Position numbers and translations under genes: made by a program. The notes below the pieces were generated by a model, which had not been told where the DNA came from, searched no databases, and was given only the letters and a program-made list of their open reading frames with translations. Positions 13,368-24,073 of a stretch of DNA of 64,000 bases are shown one piece after another. Positions within the stretch are counted from its first letter, which is position 1, and each line of letters begins with the position of its first letter. Source of the DNA: Bacillota bacterium (GTDB lineage Bacteria > Bacillota_A > Clostridia > Lachnospirales > Lachnospiraceae); the NCBI GenBank assembly GCA_023407175.1, contig JAEYMU010000012.1, positions 186,001 to 250,000 of the forward strand, given 5' to 3'.

Positions 13368-14192
13368 TTACCAGGCCGGAAGAAGTACTTCCTTACCGTC
13401 ATAGGCATCCAAAAGTGCCTGCTTCATAGCGTCTGACTGGTATGCCTGCTTCAAGATTTTTGCCTTTTCTGAATCAACATTTTCCTCGCGTACTGCAATA
13501 ATATCTGTGGACTGCAGCTCCTCACTTTCCTGTAACAGAGAATCCTCATTGTAATCCAGGCCAAGCTCGGCAGCAACTGTCGCATATAAAAAACCGGCGT
13601 CGGCATCCTCAATTGCTCTGGAGAGCATCGTATAATCCACCTCGGCGAACTTATAATTATGAGGGTTATCCGCAATGTCCTTCTGCGTAGCCGCCGTAAT
13701 TTCCACATCCTCTTTCAAGGTAATCAGTCCGGCATCGGACAGCATCGCGAAGGTTCTGAAATTGTTGCCCGGGTCCACCGGAATACTGAAGGTTGCACCG
13801 TCAGGCAGCTCATCGATACTTTTATATTTTGTAGAAAAAATTCCGGCGCGGTCTGTAAAGGCTTCAAAGGCTGCTGCCAGATGTGTGCCATGGGATGCGT
13901 TAAATTCCTCCAGATATGCGGTATGCTGGTGATAATTTGCAAAGGCCTCCCCATTTTCAACCGCTTCATTCAACTGAGTATTATCGGATAAGAACTCATA
14001 ATCCAACGTATAGCCCAGCTTTTCCACCTCCTGTGCCAGAACCTTGGTAGTATCCTCATAAACCTTAAGATTGCAGGCAGCAAATTTAATTACCTTATCA
14101 TCGTCTTCCTTCTTCTTGCAGCCTGCAAGGGTACTAATTGCAAATATGGTGACAATCGTTAATACGAATGCCTTTCGAAAGCTTTGTTTCAT
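13368..14192 (-). CDS. metQ: MetQ-type substrate-binding lipoprotein
   Basis: A 274-aa NlpA/MetQ-family lipoprotein with an N-terminal signal and lipobox STLAGC, anchoring it outside the cytoplasmic membrane. The body has the MetQ landmarks NYHQHTAYL and PVDPGNNFRTF. The start at 14192 follows GGAGG by eight bases; six extra upstream codons are unlikely. With MetI and MetN it forms a methionine-type ABC importer. In this operon it may take up methionine, methionine sulfoxide or another thioether. Confidence 0.9.
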   Translation of the reverse strand: MKQSFRKAFVLTIVTIFAISTLAGCKKKEDDDKVIKFAACNLKVYEDTTKVLAQEVEKLGYTLDYEFLSDNTQLNEAVENGEAFANYHQHTAYLEEFNASHGTHLAAAFEAFTDRAGIFSTKYKSIDELPDGATFSIPVDPGNNFRTFAMLSDAGLITLKEDVEITAATQKDIADNPHNYKFAEVDYTMLSRAIEDADAGFLYATVAAELGLDYNEDSLLQESEELQSTDIIAVREENVDSEKAKILKQAYQSDAMKQALLDAYDGKEVLLPAW

Positions 14193-14231
14193 AAATATAT
14201 CCTCCTTCAATTCATTGAATATGGTTTATTA

Positions 14232-14897
14232 TTAGTTTCGTTTATCCAACTTTCTGACGATAAACCGGCCAAAGGTCTGGATTACCTGGACAATAATAAT
14301 AATCAGAATTACGGTAAAAATCATTACGTCAGTCTGATACCTGTAATAGCCGTAGCGAATTGCAAAGTCACCGATTCCGCCGCCTCCGACAAGTCCTGCC
14401 ACGGTGGAATAGGACAGAAAGCTGACACTGATGATTGTGGCCGCATTGGCCATCCCTGATCTGGCTTCCCGGTATAATACCTTCCGGATAATCTGAAGGG
14501 TATTGGCTCCCATCGCATCCGCCATCTCGATTACCCCCCTGTTTACCTCCATCAGTACCTGTTCCACCTGTCTTGCAAAATCAGGAATTGCACTGATGGA
14601 AAGCGGCACGATAACCGCAGTTGTGCCGAGGGCCGTACCAACTACAAGGCGTGTAAAGGGTATGATGGCAATCATCAATATCAGAAATGGAAAGGACCTT
14701 ACAATATTTACAATCATGTCCAGAATTATGTATAGCCGGGGTTTTTCATTGATTGAGCCGGGGCGGATAATATAAAGCGCCGTACCCAACGGTATGCCGA
14801 GCAGGGCTGCAATGCTAAGCGTAAATACCATCATATAAAAGGTTTCTCCCAGGGCCTTGCCAATATCAGGTGCCAGCTGTATCACGTTATTTATCAT
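14232..14897 (-). CDS. metI: MetI-type ABC permease
   Basis: A 221-aa integral membrane protein with about five hydrophobic helices and the MetI coupling segment EVNRGVIEMADAMGANTLQII that contacts the ATPase. Full length for the family. Its start overlaps the metN stop (ATGA), so expression is coupled. Confidence 0.91.
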   Translation of the reverse strand: MINNVIQLAPDIGKALGETFYMMVFTLSIAALLGIPLGTALYIIRPGSINEKPRLYIILDMIVNIVRSFPFLILMIAIIPFTRLVVGTALGTTAVIVPLSISAIPDFARQVEQVLMEVNRGVIEMADAMGANTLQIIRKVLYREARSGMANAATIISVSFLSYSTVAGLVGGGGIGDFAIRYGYYRYQTDVMIFTVILIIIIVQVIQTFGRFIVRKLDKRN

Positions 14898-15637
14898 ATT
14901 CCCTCTCCGTTATAGAACAGATATTTTGCAATCTGTGATTGCGGAATCACTGCCGTATCCGCCATATCAATTGTTTCCACCAGCCTGCCGTTCTCCATGA
15001 CACTTACACGCCCGCAAATCATCCGTGCTGCCTCCATCTCATGGGTGACTAAAACTATGGTAATCCCCAACTCCTCATTCAGGCGTTTCAAATAGTACAA
15101 AATGCTCTCCGTAGTCTGAGGGTCCAGTGCAGAAGTAGGTTCATCACACAAAAGTATTTTAGGATTCATTGCAATTGCCCTTGCAATTGAAACCCTCTGC
15201 TTTTGCCCTCCGCTTAGCTTTGCCGGATAATCCCCTGCTTTTTCTGACAAATCAACGATAGACAGACTATCAAGGATACGCTTCCTTCGCTCGGCCTTCG
15301 GTATCTTTGATATCTCAAGCGGGAACGCCACATTATCATATACCGTTGCATTACCGAGAAGATTATAGTGTTGAAATATCATCCCAATATCCTGTCTTCG
15401 CTTTAGCAGCTCTCTCCTGGTTAAGACCGTAAAATCCTCTCCATCCACCGATACCCTTCCTCTGTCCGGTCTCTCTAGCAGGTTAATGCACCTTAGCAGT
15501 GTTGATTTTCCCGCACCGCTAAAGCCAATAATGCCATAGATTTCACCTCTGCCGATATGGACAGATACATGATCCACCGCATTTAAGGTACCTGCTGAGG
15601 TTTTGTAAGTTTTGCTGATTTCCGACAAATATATCAT
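14894..15637 (-). CDS. metN: MetN-type ABC ATPase
   Basis: A 247-aa ABC ATPase with Walker A GFSGAGKST, signature LSGGQKQRVSIARA and Walker [13 protein letters not shown]. It is about 100 residues shorter than typical MetN because it lacks the C-terminal methionine-sensing NIL domain, so the usual feedback by cytoplasmic methionine should be absent. This fits import for catabolism or reduction, or other substrates. Confidence 0.88.
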   Translation of the reverse strand: MIYLSEISKTYKTSAGTLNAVDHVSVHIGRGEIYGIIGFSGAGKSTLLRCINLLERPDRGRVSVDGEDFTVLTRRELLKRRQDIGMIFQHYNLLGNATVYDNVAFPLEISKIPKAERRKRILDSLSIVDLSEKAGDYPAKLSGGQKQRVSIARAIAMNPKILLCDEPTSALDPQTTESILYYLKRLNEELGITIVLVTHEMEAARMICGRVSVMENGRLVETIDMADTAVIPQSQIAKYLFYNGEGI

Positions 15638-15703
15638 ATTAACTGACCCTTCCTGCTGCCTACCGGAGGAAGCCAGGCTTTACCCCTCCCGTATGATGTA
15701 TAC

Positions 15704-16549
15704 TTAATTATTCAAGTGGCTTATTTGCTGTTCAAGCCTTGGTGTACTTACAATCTGATGCATATACCAGTTATGGCAGATTGCCTTTTCCTCCCGAAAA
15801 ACAAAGCTTCCTTTTTTAAGCTCCCCGTGTCTTGTTATCTGCACAATATCTCCCTGATTTACATGGAGGACAGTGACCGGACTCCGGTGGATTTCAACAT
15901 TATTGGTCCGATAAATGTAATCAAGATCCGTCCTTTTAATTGCCGCTTCGAATAAATCTCTGGTGGAAATATAAAGGTATAATTTATATTCCCGAAAATG
16001 GATCAAAAAGATTGGGACATCCCCCCTGCATAAAAACAGGTTGTTCTCACCGTCTAGTATGGTAAAGGTATAGCTTCCATTCAGACTTTCACACAGTCGC
16101 TTCAGATGGCTGATATCCACACAGTCCATCGTATTTAACAATTGGACCGCACCATAGCTGTCTGTCTCTATCTCTGTGTCCGATAAATGATACTGTTCTC
16201 TGATGGTCCGCATATCTGCAAGTATTCCGTTATGGGCCAGAGCATAGGGTATATTATTTAAGGTTTTTCCCAAAAAGGGATGATTATTTTGATTTACCCC
16301 ATGATTATTCTGAATATCGTACCTGCAATGAGCCATTACGGTTACTGCATTCCAGGGTATATGATAATCTGCCCTTGTGATATCACAGGGTGACTTTTGC
16401 ACCTTAAGCTCCTTCTGCTCCACATAGGATACGCCACTTGCAGATGCTCCCCTGATACTGCATTCCTTCGATAATGCCAGATAGATTTCCTTTATCTGAA
16501 CATCATCGATAAGCCCGCCATAATTTACATAACCAAAAACCCCGCACAT
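15704..16549 (-). CDS. Class II glutamine amidotransferase-domain protein
   Basis: A 281-aa Ntn-type glutaminase domain, MCGVFGYVNYG, with catalytic Cys2 exposed after Met removal and the oxyanion/substrate motif NNHPF followed by LAHNGIL. It has no synthetase domain, so it would either pass ammonia to a partner or act as a gamma-glutamyl hydrolase or transferase. First gene of operon A, 66 bases before metN. The GS-like ligase downstream makes gamma-glutamyl chemistry a reasonable theme. Partner unknown. Confidence 0.8.
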   Translation of the reverse strand: MCGVFGYVNYGGLIDDVQIKEIYLALSKECSIRGASASGVSYVEQKELKVQKSPCDITRADYHIPWNAVTVMAHCRYDIQNNHGVNQNNHPFLGKTLNNIPYALAHNGILADMRTIREQYHLSDTEIETDSYGAVQLLNTMDCVDISHLKRLCESLNGSYTFTILDGENNLFLCRGDVPIFLIHFREYKLYLYISTRDLFEAAIKRTDLDYIYRTNNVEIHRSPVTVLHVNQGDIVQITRHGELKKGSFVFREEKAICHNWYMHQIVSTPRLEQQISHLNN

Positions 16550-16584
16550 AGCCTTGTAATCCCTTTCAGCATAGTATATATATC

Positions 16585-16638
16585 ATATATGATTAGTATG
16601 TGTAATGAGATTATATTCTCTTGTCAATTATTTGTCAA
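16585..16638 (-). promoter_or_regulatory. Promoter and putative operator of operon A
   Basis: TTGACA (16633-16638), 17-bp spacer, TATAAT (16610-16615). A second TTGACA lies at 16622-16627. ACATACTAATCATATAT at 16585-16601 matches the yezD and 33-kb sites with one or two changes and sits at about +10 to +25, where a repressor would block transcription. Confidence 0.75.
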
Positions 16639-16752
16639 GTAATTATATCATGTACAACATGCCAATAACACGACAATATTTTGCCGTATTTTTCTGCTGA
16701 TAGCAAACGAAGTCCATTTACAGTCAATTTCCGACTTTATAGCTTCAATATA

Positions 16753-16794
16753 TAAAAAAATGGTTTATCCTGCTATAAAACTACAGGATAAACC
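16753..16794 (-). terminator. Terminator of the HTH regulator gene
   Basis: Perfect 11-bp stem GGTTTATCCTG / CAGGATAAACC with an 11-nt loop, followed on the minus strand by A and seven T residues. Confidence 0.92.
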
Positions 16795-16817
16795 TCCAAT
16801 GTTTGGTCAGCTACCGG

Positions 16818-18323
16818 TTATGTTTCGTTATTATCCAAGAATCTCATTAATTGCTTGTTTCTCCAGTTAATATCCTTGCATACCCTTGGAATCATATGCC
16901 AGATATCATCAATATACCGGTAGAAACCGGATATGACATTAGGATTTACACAGTACATCCTTTTTTTATACCTGGTAACATTCCAGGCCGCTACAAAGCA
17001 ATCATCTTGCACCAGTATACTTAAATTTGCCGGAATATAGCTTAAATACTTAAAGGAGGTAAAGAAAATCGAAGAACCCTCGTTTGTGTCGGAGGAAATC
17101 ACAGCCCGTATCAACTTATTCCAGTTTTCCCGGGATACAATGATCTTCTTTTTGCAAATTTCGGTAAGATTATCATCAATATACTTATTTCTTGCTGCCA
17201 TTCTCTCCAATTGATCCAGATCATAAATCGAGATATAACGGCATCTCTTTTTCAGACGCTTGAATTTCCTGTTCACCAGAATACAATCCTCAAGGATTGC
17301 CTCATCCACGTGATTTTCCTGAAGAATGGCAGTAAGCAGCCCCTCGTCGATACACTGCAGTGTCAGCGAGGGATTCATCATATATACCTGGTTCTTTGGC
17401 TTGATATGCTGCTCTATTATCGTGATCATGCTCAATGCGTCCTGTGAGGGAACTGTATCAATCAGCTTTTTGGATTTTTTTAAAATGGCCAGTGCACTGT
17501 TTGTCAGAAAATCGATGGTCTCGGCATTCTTATACATCATACCGTGATGCTTGTCGGGAAAATCATCATTGGAAATACATTGCAGGGCTATTTCATCCTT
17601 TACTACAAAGGAGGTGTAATGATACTGCTCATCGTACAAGCATGGATGTGTCCATACCTCCACTCCATTCGTAAGATACAACTCCATCCATCGAAATATT
17701 GCACGATAGGGCCTGTAAATATCCGTATCACAATCCACGATGACAAATCTCTGTCCATACTCCAGCACCGGGCGGAAAAGCTCCATACAGGCATTAATAC
17801 GGATTTGCCTGTCCGTGCTCTCATCCCCATTCGTCCAGTTAATCCCCGAATAATCGATCAGATACATCGTCTTTCCCGGGGCGGTTTTCAGAAGATATTT
17901 CATAAAATGCTCGATTGCCTCGTCTATTCCTCTATCTCCAAGAAATATACTGACATTTGTATTATAGCCGTATTTTGGAGTGAACAGCCTGCTGCTCTGC
18001 AAAACGCCCTGCTGCTCCTCACCCGGCTTTTCCTCCGTCAGCCATAGGCACAAATTGTCTATCTGCTGTTCGAGACTCTGAAAATTCATATCCGGTTTAT
18101 AGATTTCCAAAATACCATGGAGGAGCCGGCGCTTTTGCTCCACCTCACTGGTGAGCAGATATTTTGCAAGTGGTCTGATGTGCCTGCTGTCATAAGTAAG
18201 CCTTCTCTGATTATTTCTCCATTTGCTTATTGTTGTATTATCTACCTCAAGACTTTGTGCAAGCACCTTTCCAGGAATATTCAGAGCCTTCATAATATAA
18301 TCCAGTTTTGATATGCTTTCCAT
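16818..18323 (-). CDS. Helix-turn-helix protein of unknown function
   Basis: A 501-aa protein. Residues 5 to 60 carry an XRE-like helix-turn-helix (KVLAQSLEVDNTTISKWRNN). The remaining 430 residues match no family I recognise; they contain few hydrophobic stretches, no membrane segments and no obvious catalytic motif. It is a monocistronic unit with its own terminator between operons A and B, and could regulate either. Its size suggests a sensor part fused to the DNA-binding head. Confidence 0.65.
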   Translation of the reverse strand: MESISKLDYIMKALNIPGKVLAQSLEVDNTTISKWRNNQRRLTYDSRHIRPLAKYLLTSEVEQKRRLLHGILEIYKPDMNFQSLEQQIDNLCLWLTEEKPGEEQQGVLQSSRLFTPKYGYNTNVSIFLGDRGIDEAIEHFMKYLLKTAPGKTMYLIDYSGINWTNGDESTDRQIRINACMELFRPVLEYGQRFVIVDCDTDIYRPYRAIFRWMELYLTNGVEVWTHPCLYDEQYHYTSFVVKDEIALQCISNDDFPDKHHGMMYKNAETIDFLTNSALAILKKSKKLIDTVPSQDALSMITIIEQHIKPKNQVYMMNPSLTLQCIDEGLLTAILQENHVDEAILEDCILVNRKFKRLKKRCRYISIYDLDQLERMAARNKYIDDNLTEICKKKIIVSRENWNKLIRAVISSDTNEGSSIFFTSFKYLSYIPANLSILVQDDCFVAAWNVTRYKKRMYCVNPNVISGFYRYIDDIWHMIPRVCKDINWRNKQLMRFLDNNET

Positions 18324-18616
18324 ATTACACCCTGCTTCCCATGATTATACCGATCGCAGAACAAATATAATCTTTCCTGTTTTAATTAAATACTGTCCGT
18401 TAATTATAACATACCGCGGCTTTCAACTGCAAACAAAAGAAACCATCCCGTTTCACAGATGCACGTGCTATATGCGCTATAATGCACATATACGGCCTCT
18501 AACGACCTCACTCGGAGACTAAAGCTCCCTGTAAGCATTCATATGAAAGGGTGGTTTCATGAATATTAGCTTAGAAGAATTCAAAAATAAAATCAACGAT
18601 ACTTCTTCATTTTTTC

Positions 18617-19276
18617 TTATAGAGTCATTATAAATTTACGTACCACCAGATCAAGCCGGTGTGCATCGCAAAGCTCCCTGCATTTTTCGATTTCCTCCCG
18701 TCCGATGATATCAACCACAGTGACCCTTACCTCCTTCAGCTGGTCCCTGCATTCTACAGCAAAGCGTATTACCGCATCATAGGATTCCATTCCGAAGCTG
18801 CTCCTCGTCAATTTCAGATATTCTGCGGCATTAGAAGCGTTTAAGCTGATCGAGATGCTGTCTATAAAATTCTTGAGGGCAGGGACGATATCAAAGCCGT
18901 GAATCAGGCTTCCAAGTCCGTTGGTATTGATTCTGATCTTCAGATTTTTTCTGGACTTTAAGGCCTTTGATATTTCAAGCACTTCCTTTAGTCTTGTTAA
19001 CGGTTCTCCGTAGCCGCAGAAAATAACCTCTTTTATAGGAGTCAAATCAAGCCGGTCAAATTCCTGGAGCACCTCCTCCACTGCCGGCTCGGCAGTCAGC
19101 CATAAATCGTCAAATTCCGCGGCATTCTCCTGACTTCTGATACAGAACGTACATCTGCACGGGCACTGATTTGTGATATTCACATAGATTTTGTCGATCC
19201 GATGCCTTCCTCCTTCGTTTAGCAGCTCCTGTGTTCCTATATATCTTCCCTTGTGATATGAATATAAAATTGACAT
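18617..19276 (-). CDS. TatD-associated radical SAM protein
   Basis: A 219-aa radical SAM enzyme. The cluster motif NQCPCRCTFCIR (C-x3-C-x2-C) follows the strand YVNITN, and the FCGYGEPLTRL, RINTNGLGSLIHG and DSISISLNA blocks match the family named for its usual neighbour TatD. No tatD is in the window. It is the last gene of operon B, 27 bases after H2, so it may have been recruited to a sulfur or cluster-related task. Reaction unknown. Confidence 0.82.
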   Translation of the reverse strand: MSILYSYHKGRYIGTQELLNEGGRHRIDKIYVNITNQCPCRCTFCIRSQENAAEFDDLWLTAEPAVEEVLQEFDRLDLTPIKEVIFCGYGEPLTRLKEVLEISKALKSRKNLKIRINTNGLGSLIHGFDIVPALKNFIDSISISLNASNAAEYLKLTRSSFGMESYDAVIRFAVECRDQLKEVRVTVVDIIGREEIEKCRELCDAHRLDLVVRKFIMTL

Positions 19277-19303
19277 TGCTTTCCGGCTTTCGCTATGTAT
19301 TTT

Positions 19304-20182
<879 letters not shown>

Positions 20183-20192
20183 TTAATTTTTT

Positions 20193-21695
20193 TCATTCAT
20201 TTTTAATATACGCAAAAGGATCTTTCTCCAGCCAATCCTTTTGATAAGGAACCCTAAGATTCTTTGCGATGTTCTTATTATACTGGTTATTCTGCAGCTT
20301 TCTTGCCAGGCGGCGCGCAATGTCAAAGGCCCCCGAATATCCCATATAGTGAAAGGTCGGCCCGAACAGCGGCAAAATCGGCGCTCCGTATTTGGTGGTA
20401 ATATTGTTCAACCCGCTATGAATGACAATCACCTCAGGCTTCAGGCGTTCCACCAGATTCACCTGCTCGAAGGGCTGCTGGGTAGCAACATTAAAAGAGA
20501 CCTTTTCTATATTCTCCAATGCTTCCAATACAGGTGCGATGAATTTGTCAATATGATGTCCCTTAAAACCGACAATTTCCATTCCAAGCTCCTGAAGCAC
20601 CTCCGCCGTAGCCACAATCCGGATAGCTCCGCCGCCCAGATAGACCGTTTTCCCTGCAAGCTGCTGCCGGTACGGCAGTAATCCAGCTTCCAGTGCCTCC
20701 TCCTCCCGTTTAAGAAAAATATCCGCTTCCTTCTCCAGGTTGAAATGCTTTGCAATGTTCTTAACCCAACGGGTCGTATTCTTCTTACCAATGGGAATGG
20801 TATCTATAATAAATGGTATCCCGTATTCCTGCTGAAGGTACTCGATATAGTAATCGTCATGGGTTCCGCAGATGCTTACATTCAGGGCATTCTCCAGCGT
20901 ATAGGAAAAATCCTCGGGCGCACTGTAGCAGGGCAGGAATTTTACATAGAGGCCAATCGCATTCAGCAAACGCTCCAGCTCCTCCTCATCCGCCTTGCTC
21001 ATAGAGCCAACATTAAAAATATTAACCGTCCTGCTCGCCAGATATTTTCTTTTGTATTCTTCAAAATCTTCTGTTACTGTAGGAAGGTTTCTTGAAACCC
21101 TGCCCAAAAGCTTTTTCATGATTCCGTTATATGCCGCATCATATGCCGTTGCCATAACCTTAGTCTTAAAGCCCTCGCAGGTCACCGGAATTAACACAGC
21201 CGCTATCTGGGGCTGAAGCTCCGCAAGAATCCCGTCAATATCATCCCCGATCAGAGCCGGTACGCACGCGCCTACAACAATGATAACCTCCGGGCGAAAT
21301 TCCCGATCCGCGTATAGAATTGCCTCCCGCAGATTTGTTTCTCCTCCCTTGATTACATTGACCTCGTCCAGATTGGTATTAATGACAATGGTTCCTTCCG
21401 CGTTCGGATCTCTAAGCCTTTGGTAAAAAGCCCCCTGTGTACCGGATGAATTAACCGACGAGGCTCCGCAGCCCAATGGTGCATGCATAATGGTCACCGC
21501 ATTGCGGATGGTATTTAAAATACCGAGGCTTAACCCGTGCTGACATCCGTAGGTTTGGCTGAAGCTGCGCGTCGCGGTATTCAGACATCCCTTGGACACA
21601 CACTCCTCCAGATGAGCACATGTTCCGCCATAAGCGATTCCCGCCTTCAGCCTCTCTTCCCTCGGCGGTGCTGTCTCTCTTAATACAATACTCAT
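20193..21695 (-). CDS. Nitrogenase-like D (alpha) subunit, D3
   Basis: A 500-aa subunit of the D2 subtype. Ligand-position cysteines are in TYGCQHG, APLGCGASS, GACVPALIGDD and SICGTHDDYY. No histidine occupies the NifD His442 position; FHYMGYSG carries one seven positions nearer the GYSG motif. An AGGAGG seven bases before the ATG supports the start. K3 is upstream and H2 downstream, so gene order differs from operon A although the parts match. Confidence 0.87.
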   Translation of the reverse strand: MSIVLRETAPPREERLKAGIAYGGTCAHLEECVSKGCLNTATRSFSQTYGCQHGLSLGILNTIRNAVTIMHAPLGCGASSVNSSGTQGAFYQRLRDPNAEGTIVINTNLDEVNVIKGGETNLREAILYADREFRPEVIIVVGACVPALIGDDIDGILAELQPQIAAVLIPVTCEGFKTKVMATAYDAAYNGIMKKLLGRVSRNLPTVTEDFEEYKRKYLASRTVNIFNVGSMSKADEEELERLLNAIGLYVKFLPCYSAPEDFSYTLENALNVSICGTHDDYYIEYLQQEYGIPFIIDTIPIGKKNTTRWVKNIAKHFNLEKEADIFLKREEEALEAGLLPYRQQLAGKTVYLGGGAIRIVATAEVLQELGMEIVGFKGHHIDKFIAPVLEALENIEKVSFNVATQQPFEQVNLVERLKPEVIVIHSGLNNITTKYGAPILPLFGPTFHYMGYSGAFDIARRLARKLQNNQYNKNIAKNLRVPYQKDWLEKDPFAYIKNE

Positions 21696-21706
21696 AGTTA
21701 AGCCTC

Positions 21707-23047
21707 CTATCTTCCTGCAACTAAAGTACTTAATGTATCCTCTGTTAATATCAGTCCGCCGTTGATACCGACATAAGCGCGGTTCAAAACAATACGGTTG
21801 GTAATAGGATAGGTTACCGTAACCAGAGGTGCATTCAGTTTTGCCGCCAGTTCCTTTTCCATAATGCTTCCGAATACAACCGCAGGCGTGAAAGCATCAT
21901 AGTACTTTTGATTTCTGTACGGCTCCCAGGCTTCTCTGAGTAAGCTGCCAATCCTCGCCGTATTTGTTTCAAATTTCACTAAAACCTGCAGACCAGAATC
22001 CAGATTTTCGTAGCTCCGCTCCAGAGCGGCTTTCTGCTTCTCTGTCAGGATATCCGTGATAACGGAAAGCTTTGGAATAAAGCCAAGCTCATCCGATATG
22101 AACCGCGTGATTGAGGGTGAATAATTCGCATCTCCGACAACCACCGCATAGCGCTGTAGATCCGCATCTGTATAAATATCGGTAAATCGCTCAAAATAAT
22201 CATAATAAATTCTCCGTTCCGTATCGAGCGCCTGTTCAATTTTTTCTTCAGGTATTTCAAAATATTCCCCGATTTCCTTTAAAAAGCGTTCCGTCTGAAG
22301 ATAGCCGATCGGAATCTGCTTTGTCAGATACGGGATATCAAATTTTACTTCATAGGCTTGGGCCGCCTTCACTCCATATATCTCTGAAAGCACAATAGTA
22401 AGGCTTGAGGCGGAGGATTTCTGTATGTCCTCCAGGCCCTCCCCTTCTCCAAAGAGGGTATTTGCCTTAATTCCGATCAGCGACAGAACACGCTTGATTT
22501 CCTTCAGGTTTCCTTTCCAGAATACATCCTCTCCCGGAACTATACCCAGAATATTCACGGTTTTGTCAAGCTTACGCTCCCCAGCCTTTACAAAGCTGTT
22601 AACCAACCCCTCAACAATAAGATCGTATCCATAATAGGAATTCCCCTGAAAGCTGGGTGTGGAAACGGCAATCACCGGCTTTGGGGCATCCTCAAATTCT
22701 CTTACTACGGTATCAATATCATCTCCGATCATCTCCACCATACAACCGCTTAATACAACGAACAGGTCTCCATCCATCACCTCAAGGGTCGTTCTGATTT
22801 CCTCGGCAAGCCGCTTTTCTCCTCCGAAGACAATTTCCTTCTCCGTCACGTTGGAGCTGGGAAGAGAGGTTGCCCCGCAATACCCGCCGCCAAGATAAGC
22901 GGAGCCTGAATTCGTCGCATTATATAAATTGTATCCGCAGCCCGATGCCGCATGAATGACCGGAATTGCCCTCGGTATCGCCCGTAATGTCGACAATGCA
23001 CCGCCCAAAGCGCAGGAATATCTGGGTCTTTCAATAAAGCTGCTCAT
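21707..23047 (-). CDS. Nitrogenase-like K (beta) subunit, K3
   Basis: A 446-aa partner of D3. P-cluster cysteines are in RYSCALGG, AASGCGYN and LSGCMVEMIGDD. It shares IERPR, PSSNV and the PGEDVFWKGNL block with K2, from which it differs mainly in the C-terminal half. Transcribed ahead of D3 with an 11-base gap. Confidence 0.86.
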   Translation of the reverse strand: MSSFIERPRYSCALGGALSTLRAIPRAIPVIHAASGCGYNLYNATNSGSAYLGGGYCGATSLPSSNVTEKEIVFGGEKRLAEEIRTTLEVMDGDLFVVLSGCMVEMIGDDIDTVVREFEDAPKPVIAVSTPSFQGNSYYGYDLIVEGLVNSFVKAGERKLDKTVNILGIVPGEDVFWKGNLKEIKRVLSLIGIKANTLFGEGEGLEDIQKSSASSLTIVLSEIYGVKAAQAYEVKFDIPYLTKQIPIGYLQTERFLKEIGEYFEIPEEKIEQALDTERRIYYDYFERFTDIYTDADLQRYAVVVGDANYSPSITRFISDELGFIPKLSVITDILTEKQKAALERSYENLDSGLQVLVKFETNTARIGSLLREAWEPYRNQKYYDAFTPAVVFGSIMEKELAAKLNAPLVTVTYPITNRIVLNRAYVGINGGLILTEDTLSTLVAGR

Positions 23048-23070
23048 ATCATTCCTCCTGTTCTGTACGT

Positions 23071-24021
23071 TTAATAGAGCACCCGGTCAACGATATCAAA
23101 CAATTCTGTTGAGAGATAACGTTCTCCGGTATCCGGCAATAGCACAACGACATTCTTTCCCATATACTCCGGCCTCTTTGCAATCTGCGTTGCGGCAAAA
23201 GCGGCGGCGCCAGAGGAGAATCCGACCAGCAGCCCCTCCGTTCTGGCAAGCTCCTGAGCCGTCTCAATTGCTTCTTCGTTTCTGACCTTGAAGATTTCAT
23301 CGACAACCCCGTATTCAAACAGAGGCGGGACAAAATTAGCTCCTATCCCCTGGATTTTATGGGACGCGGGCGTGCCTCCGGAGAGAACCGGCGACGCATA
23401 CGGCTCTACCGCATATATTTTAATACCAGTATTTTTTTCCTTAAGAGCGGTACCTACCCCGGAAATCGTACCTCCGGTACCCACTCCGCCGATAAAGGCC
23501 GCGATTTCGCCGTCCAGATCATTCCATATCTCCTGCGCAGTGGTTCTTTTATGTACCGCAGGATTAACCGTGTTTTCAAACTGACTCGGAACAAAGCTGT
23601 TCGGCAGCTGGAAGGAAAGCTCCTCTGCCTTTCTGATTGCCCCCTTCATTCCATCCTTCGCAGGAGTCAGGACAAGCTCCGCATTAAGTGCCTTCAGAAG
23701 CTTTCTTCGTTCATTGCTCATGCTCTCCGGCATGGTAATAATAATACGATAGCCCTTGGCCGCTGCTACAAAGGCCAGGCCAATTCCGGTGTTTCCGCTG
23801 GTGGGTTCTATGATTACCGTATCCTTATTGATTTTCCCCTTTTCCTCCGCTTCCTCGATCATTGCCAGGGCTATCCGGTCCTTCACCGATCCCAGAGGAT
23901 TAAAATATTCCAGCTTGGCAATCAGATTCGCTGTGACCTTTTTTTCTTTATTATAGTCGGTCAGCTTTAGCAACGGGGTATTCCCGATCAAATCCGTCAG
24001 CTTTTCCGCAACTTTTGGCAT
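23071..24021 (-). CDS. cysK: Cysteine synthase, copy 2
   Basis: A 316-aa CysK with [14 protein letters not shown] (PLP lysine), PTSGNTGIG and [10 protein letters not shown]. It differs substantially from copy 1, which argues against recent duplication of this gene alone. It lies between the amino-acid permease and K3, mirroring the cysK next to metQ in operon A. Confidence 0.93.
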   Translation of the reverse strand: MPKVAEKLTDLIGNTPLLKLTDYNKEKKVTANLIAKLEYFNPLGSVKDRIALAMIEEAEEKGKINKDTVIIEPTSGNTGIGLAFVAAAKGYRIIITMPESMSNERRKLLKALNAELVLTPAKDGMKGAIRKAEELSFQLPNSFVPSQFENTVNPAVHKRTTAQEIWNDLDGEIAAFIGGVGTGGTISGVGTALKEKNTGIKIYAVEPYASPVLSGGTPASHKIQGIGANFVPPLFEYGVVDEIFKVRNEEAIETAQELARTEGLLVGFSSGAAAFAATQIAKRPEYMGKNVVVLLPDTGERYLSTELFDIVDRVLY

Positions 24022-24073
24022 AATCTTGATCTCCTTTCATTTTTATTTGCCTGAGCGCCAATGTACCGGTACT

